64,000 nt of DNA, from NCBI GenBank assembly GCA_014529385.2, contig CM043964.1, forward strand, positions 7,471,997 through 7,535,996. The letters are read 5' to 3'. Origin of the DNA: Adiantum capillus-veneris (Eukaryota; Streptophyta; Polypodiopsida; Polypodiales; Pteridaceae). The position numbers and the translations under genes were made by a program. Below are positions 62,973 to 64,000 of the stretch, piece by piece; within the stretch, counting starts at the first letter, position 1; each line of letters opens with the position of its first letter. The notes under the pieces were generated by a model. That model made no database searches, had not been told where the DNA came from, and saw only the letters and a list, made by a program, of their open reading frames with translations.

Positions 62973-64000
62973 GGGTAGCAAACACATGAACGATGAAACA
63001 ATGCCAACGAGCGTGCAAGCCTCGATCCACCATGCAACATGGTACCTTCACATTAATTCCCTTTGGAAGAGATGACATAGTCTCCACTTTTTGATACTAT
63101 GGCTTTATTCATAAAGATTCCTCTCATCTTGCTATAAGTTCTTAACGACACCCTCAATGTCTAGAAGAGGCTTCTTCTTCTTAAGGAAATTGTTGAATAG
63201 ATGGTCATAAAACTTGTTATGTTAAAGAGCTTTTAGAAGTATGAACACCTTGTCTTCATCCGGCTCTTACTCTTCAATAATGCACTTCAAATAACTCAAA
63301 TGGGTGCATATGTCGCTCAGCCTTGTGACAAGACTAGATACATCTTCTCTATTCTTGCACCAATAGGATCAACTCCAAAGAAAGATACTTTCAAAGAAAC
63401 TTCAGAAGTCTTACATTTGGTGCACAAATTTGGCATGCGTAGTTGTGAAAATGAGCCTAAGTGTTTGCTCATCCGTTTGTTAAATGTGCTTGAGTTACCT
63501 TTGTTTGGATGGTTTCATTTTCTCACCATGGGCTTGACTGAAATCCAAAACATATTTCTTCTTGATGTATGATTCATTTTTGACCTTGCTAGTATGAAAA
63601 TCAAAGTCTTTGAACTTTTGGATACCTTCCTAAGCATGAAGAGAGGGGTCTTACCCTTTGATAGGAAAGGGTAGTGTCTACCTTTTATACAAAAGGATAA
63701 AAATGAGATCATCACCTTATGCGAGAATAGAGGATACACAAAATAGAAAGGGTTCATTGACATGAAAATTTAAAGAGGATTACCCAAGCGAGTGAGCTAC
63801 CACTAAAAACAAAATCCCAAAGGTAGTATTGTCTTTTTGGCAATCCTTAAACTCCAAAAAGAATGAGTGCTATTTTACTACATTCCTTAGCATTTTGATC
63901 TATATAAAAAGTTATCATTATTGACTTCTCTATAGGCATTGATCGCATAAGTTTGATGCACTAGCTCTCTTGCAAAATGTTTAGGAGGTAGACAAAGCTT
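62973..64000. other. Anonymous DNA; no gene seen
   Basis: AT-rich sequence with short frames only. The 90-codon frame at 63300-63572 has no motif and no supporting context, so I do not call it a gene. Confidence 0.4.

Noticed and set aside
63300-63763. 90-codon plus-strand and 82-codon minus-strand overlapping frames
   Set aside because: Unrecognised, overlap each other, and nothing in the neighbourhood supports a gene.

Overview
The window is a block of plant nuclear heterochromatin made almost entirely of LTR retrotransposons. I see no convincing host gene, rRNA, intact tRNA or CRISPR array. The plant assignment rests on Ty1/Copia and Ty3/Gypsy lineages typical of plants: Tat-type Gypsy elements carrying a second, archaeal-type RNase H, and a chromodomain Gypsy. 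Priming sites resemble those used with initiator tRNA-Met. The species cannot be told from this sequence.

Layout, left to right. 1-3159 is the 3' end and 3' LTR of a Tat element (family TatA). 3160-3524 is a short spacer with a tRNA-Arg-like relic. 3525-7136 is a gag-less, decayed Copia element (Copia-1). 7279-13650 is a minus-strand Tat element (TatB) with an uninterrupted gag-pol reading frame that stops inside integrase. 13740-16574 is a decayed minus-strand Gypsy. 17388-20363 is a non-coding LTR element (LARD-1) inserted in a perfect palindrome. 20364-24073 is mostly unassigned.

24.0-58.1 kb is one nested stack. A minus-strand Copia (Copia-A; pieces 24152-24434 and 57799-58072) was split by a minus-strand Tat element, TatX (24435-57798). 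TatX was then hit by: a full-length plus-strand TatA in its left LTR (24594-36615, LTRs about 1% different by eye); a plus-strand chromovirus in gag (41824-49212), which itself holds a small TRIM-like element (43163-44715); a second LARD copy (49503-51581); and a Copia-2 element with perfect 5-bp target duplications (52146-57167), both in the right LTR. When the inserts are removed, both TatX LTRs close up to about 1.2 kb and the Copia-A reading frame rejoins.

58073-60330 is a second copy of the Copia-A family (Copia-B). 60363-60676 is a stray TatX-type integrase fragment. The rest to 64000 is simple-sequence tracts and anonymous DNA.

Points most worth attention: (1) TatA carries two tandemly duplicated families of small open frames between its 5' LTR and gag, and one family recurs in front of gag in TatB; (2) all three Tat elements have lost the catalytic aspartates of the retroviral RNase H next to RT while carrying a second RNase H; (3) the two LARD copies carry a satellite-sized repeat of about 170 bp and a 43-bp minisatellite. 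Nearly all pol genes are broken by stops or frameshifts, so most elements here could not move without help from others.
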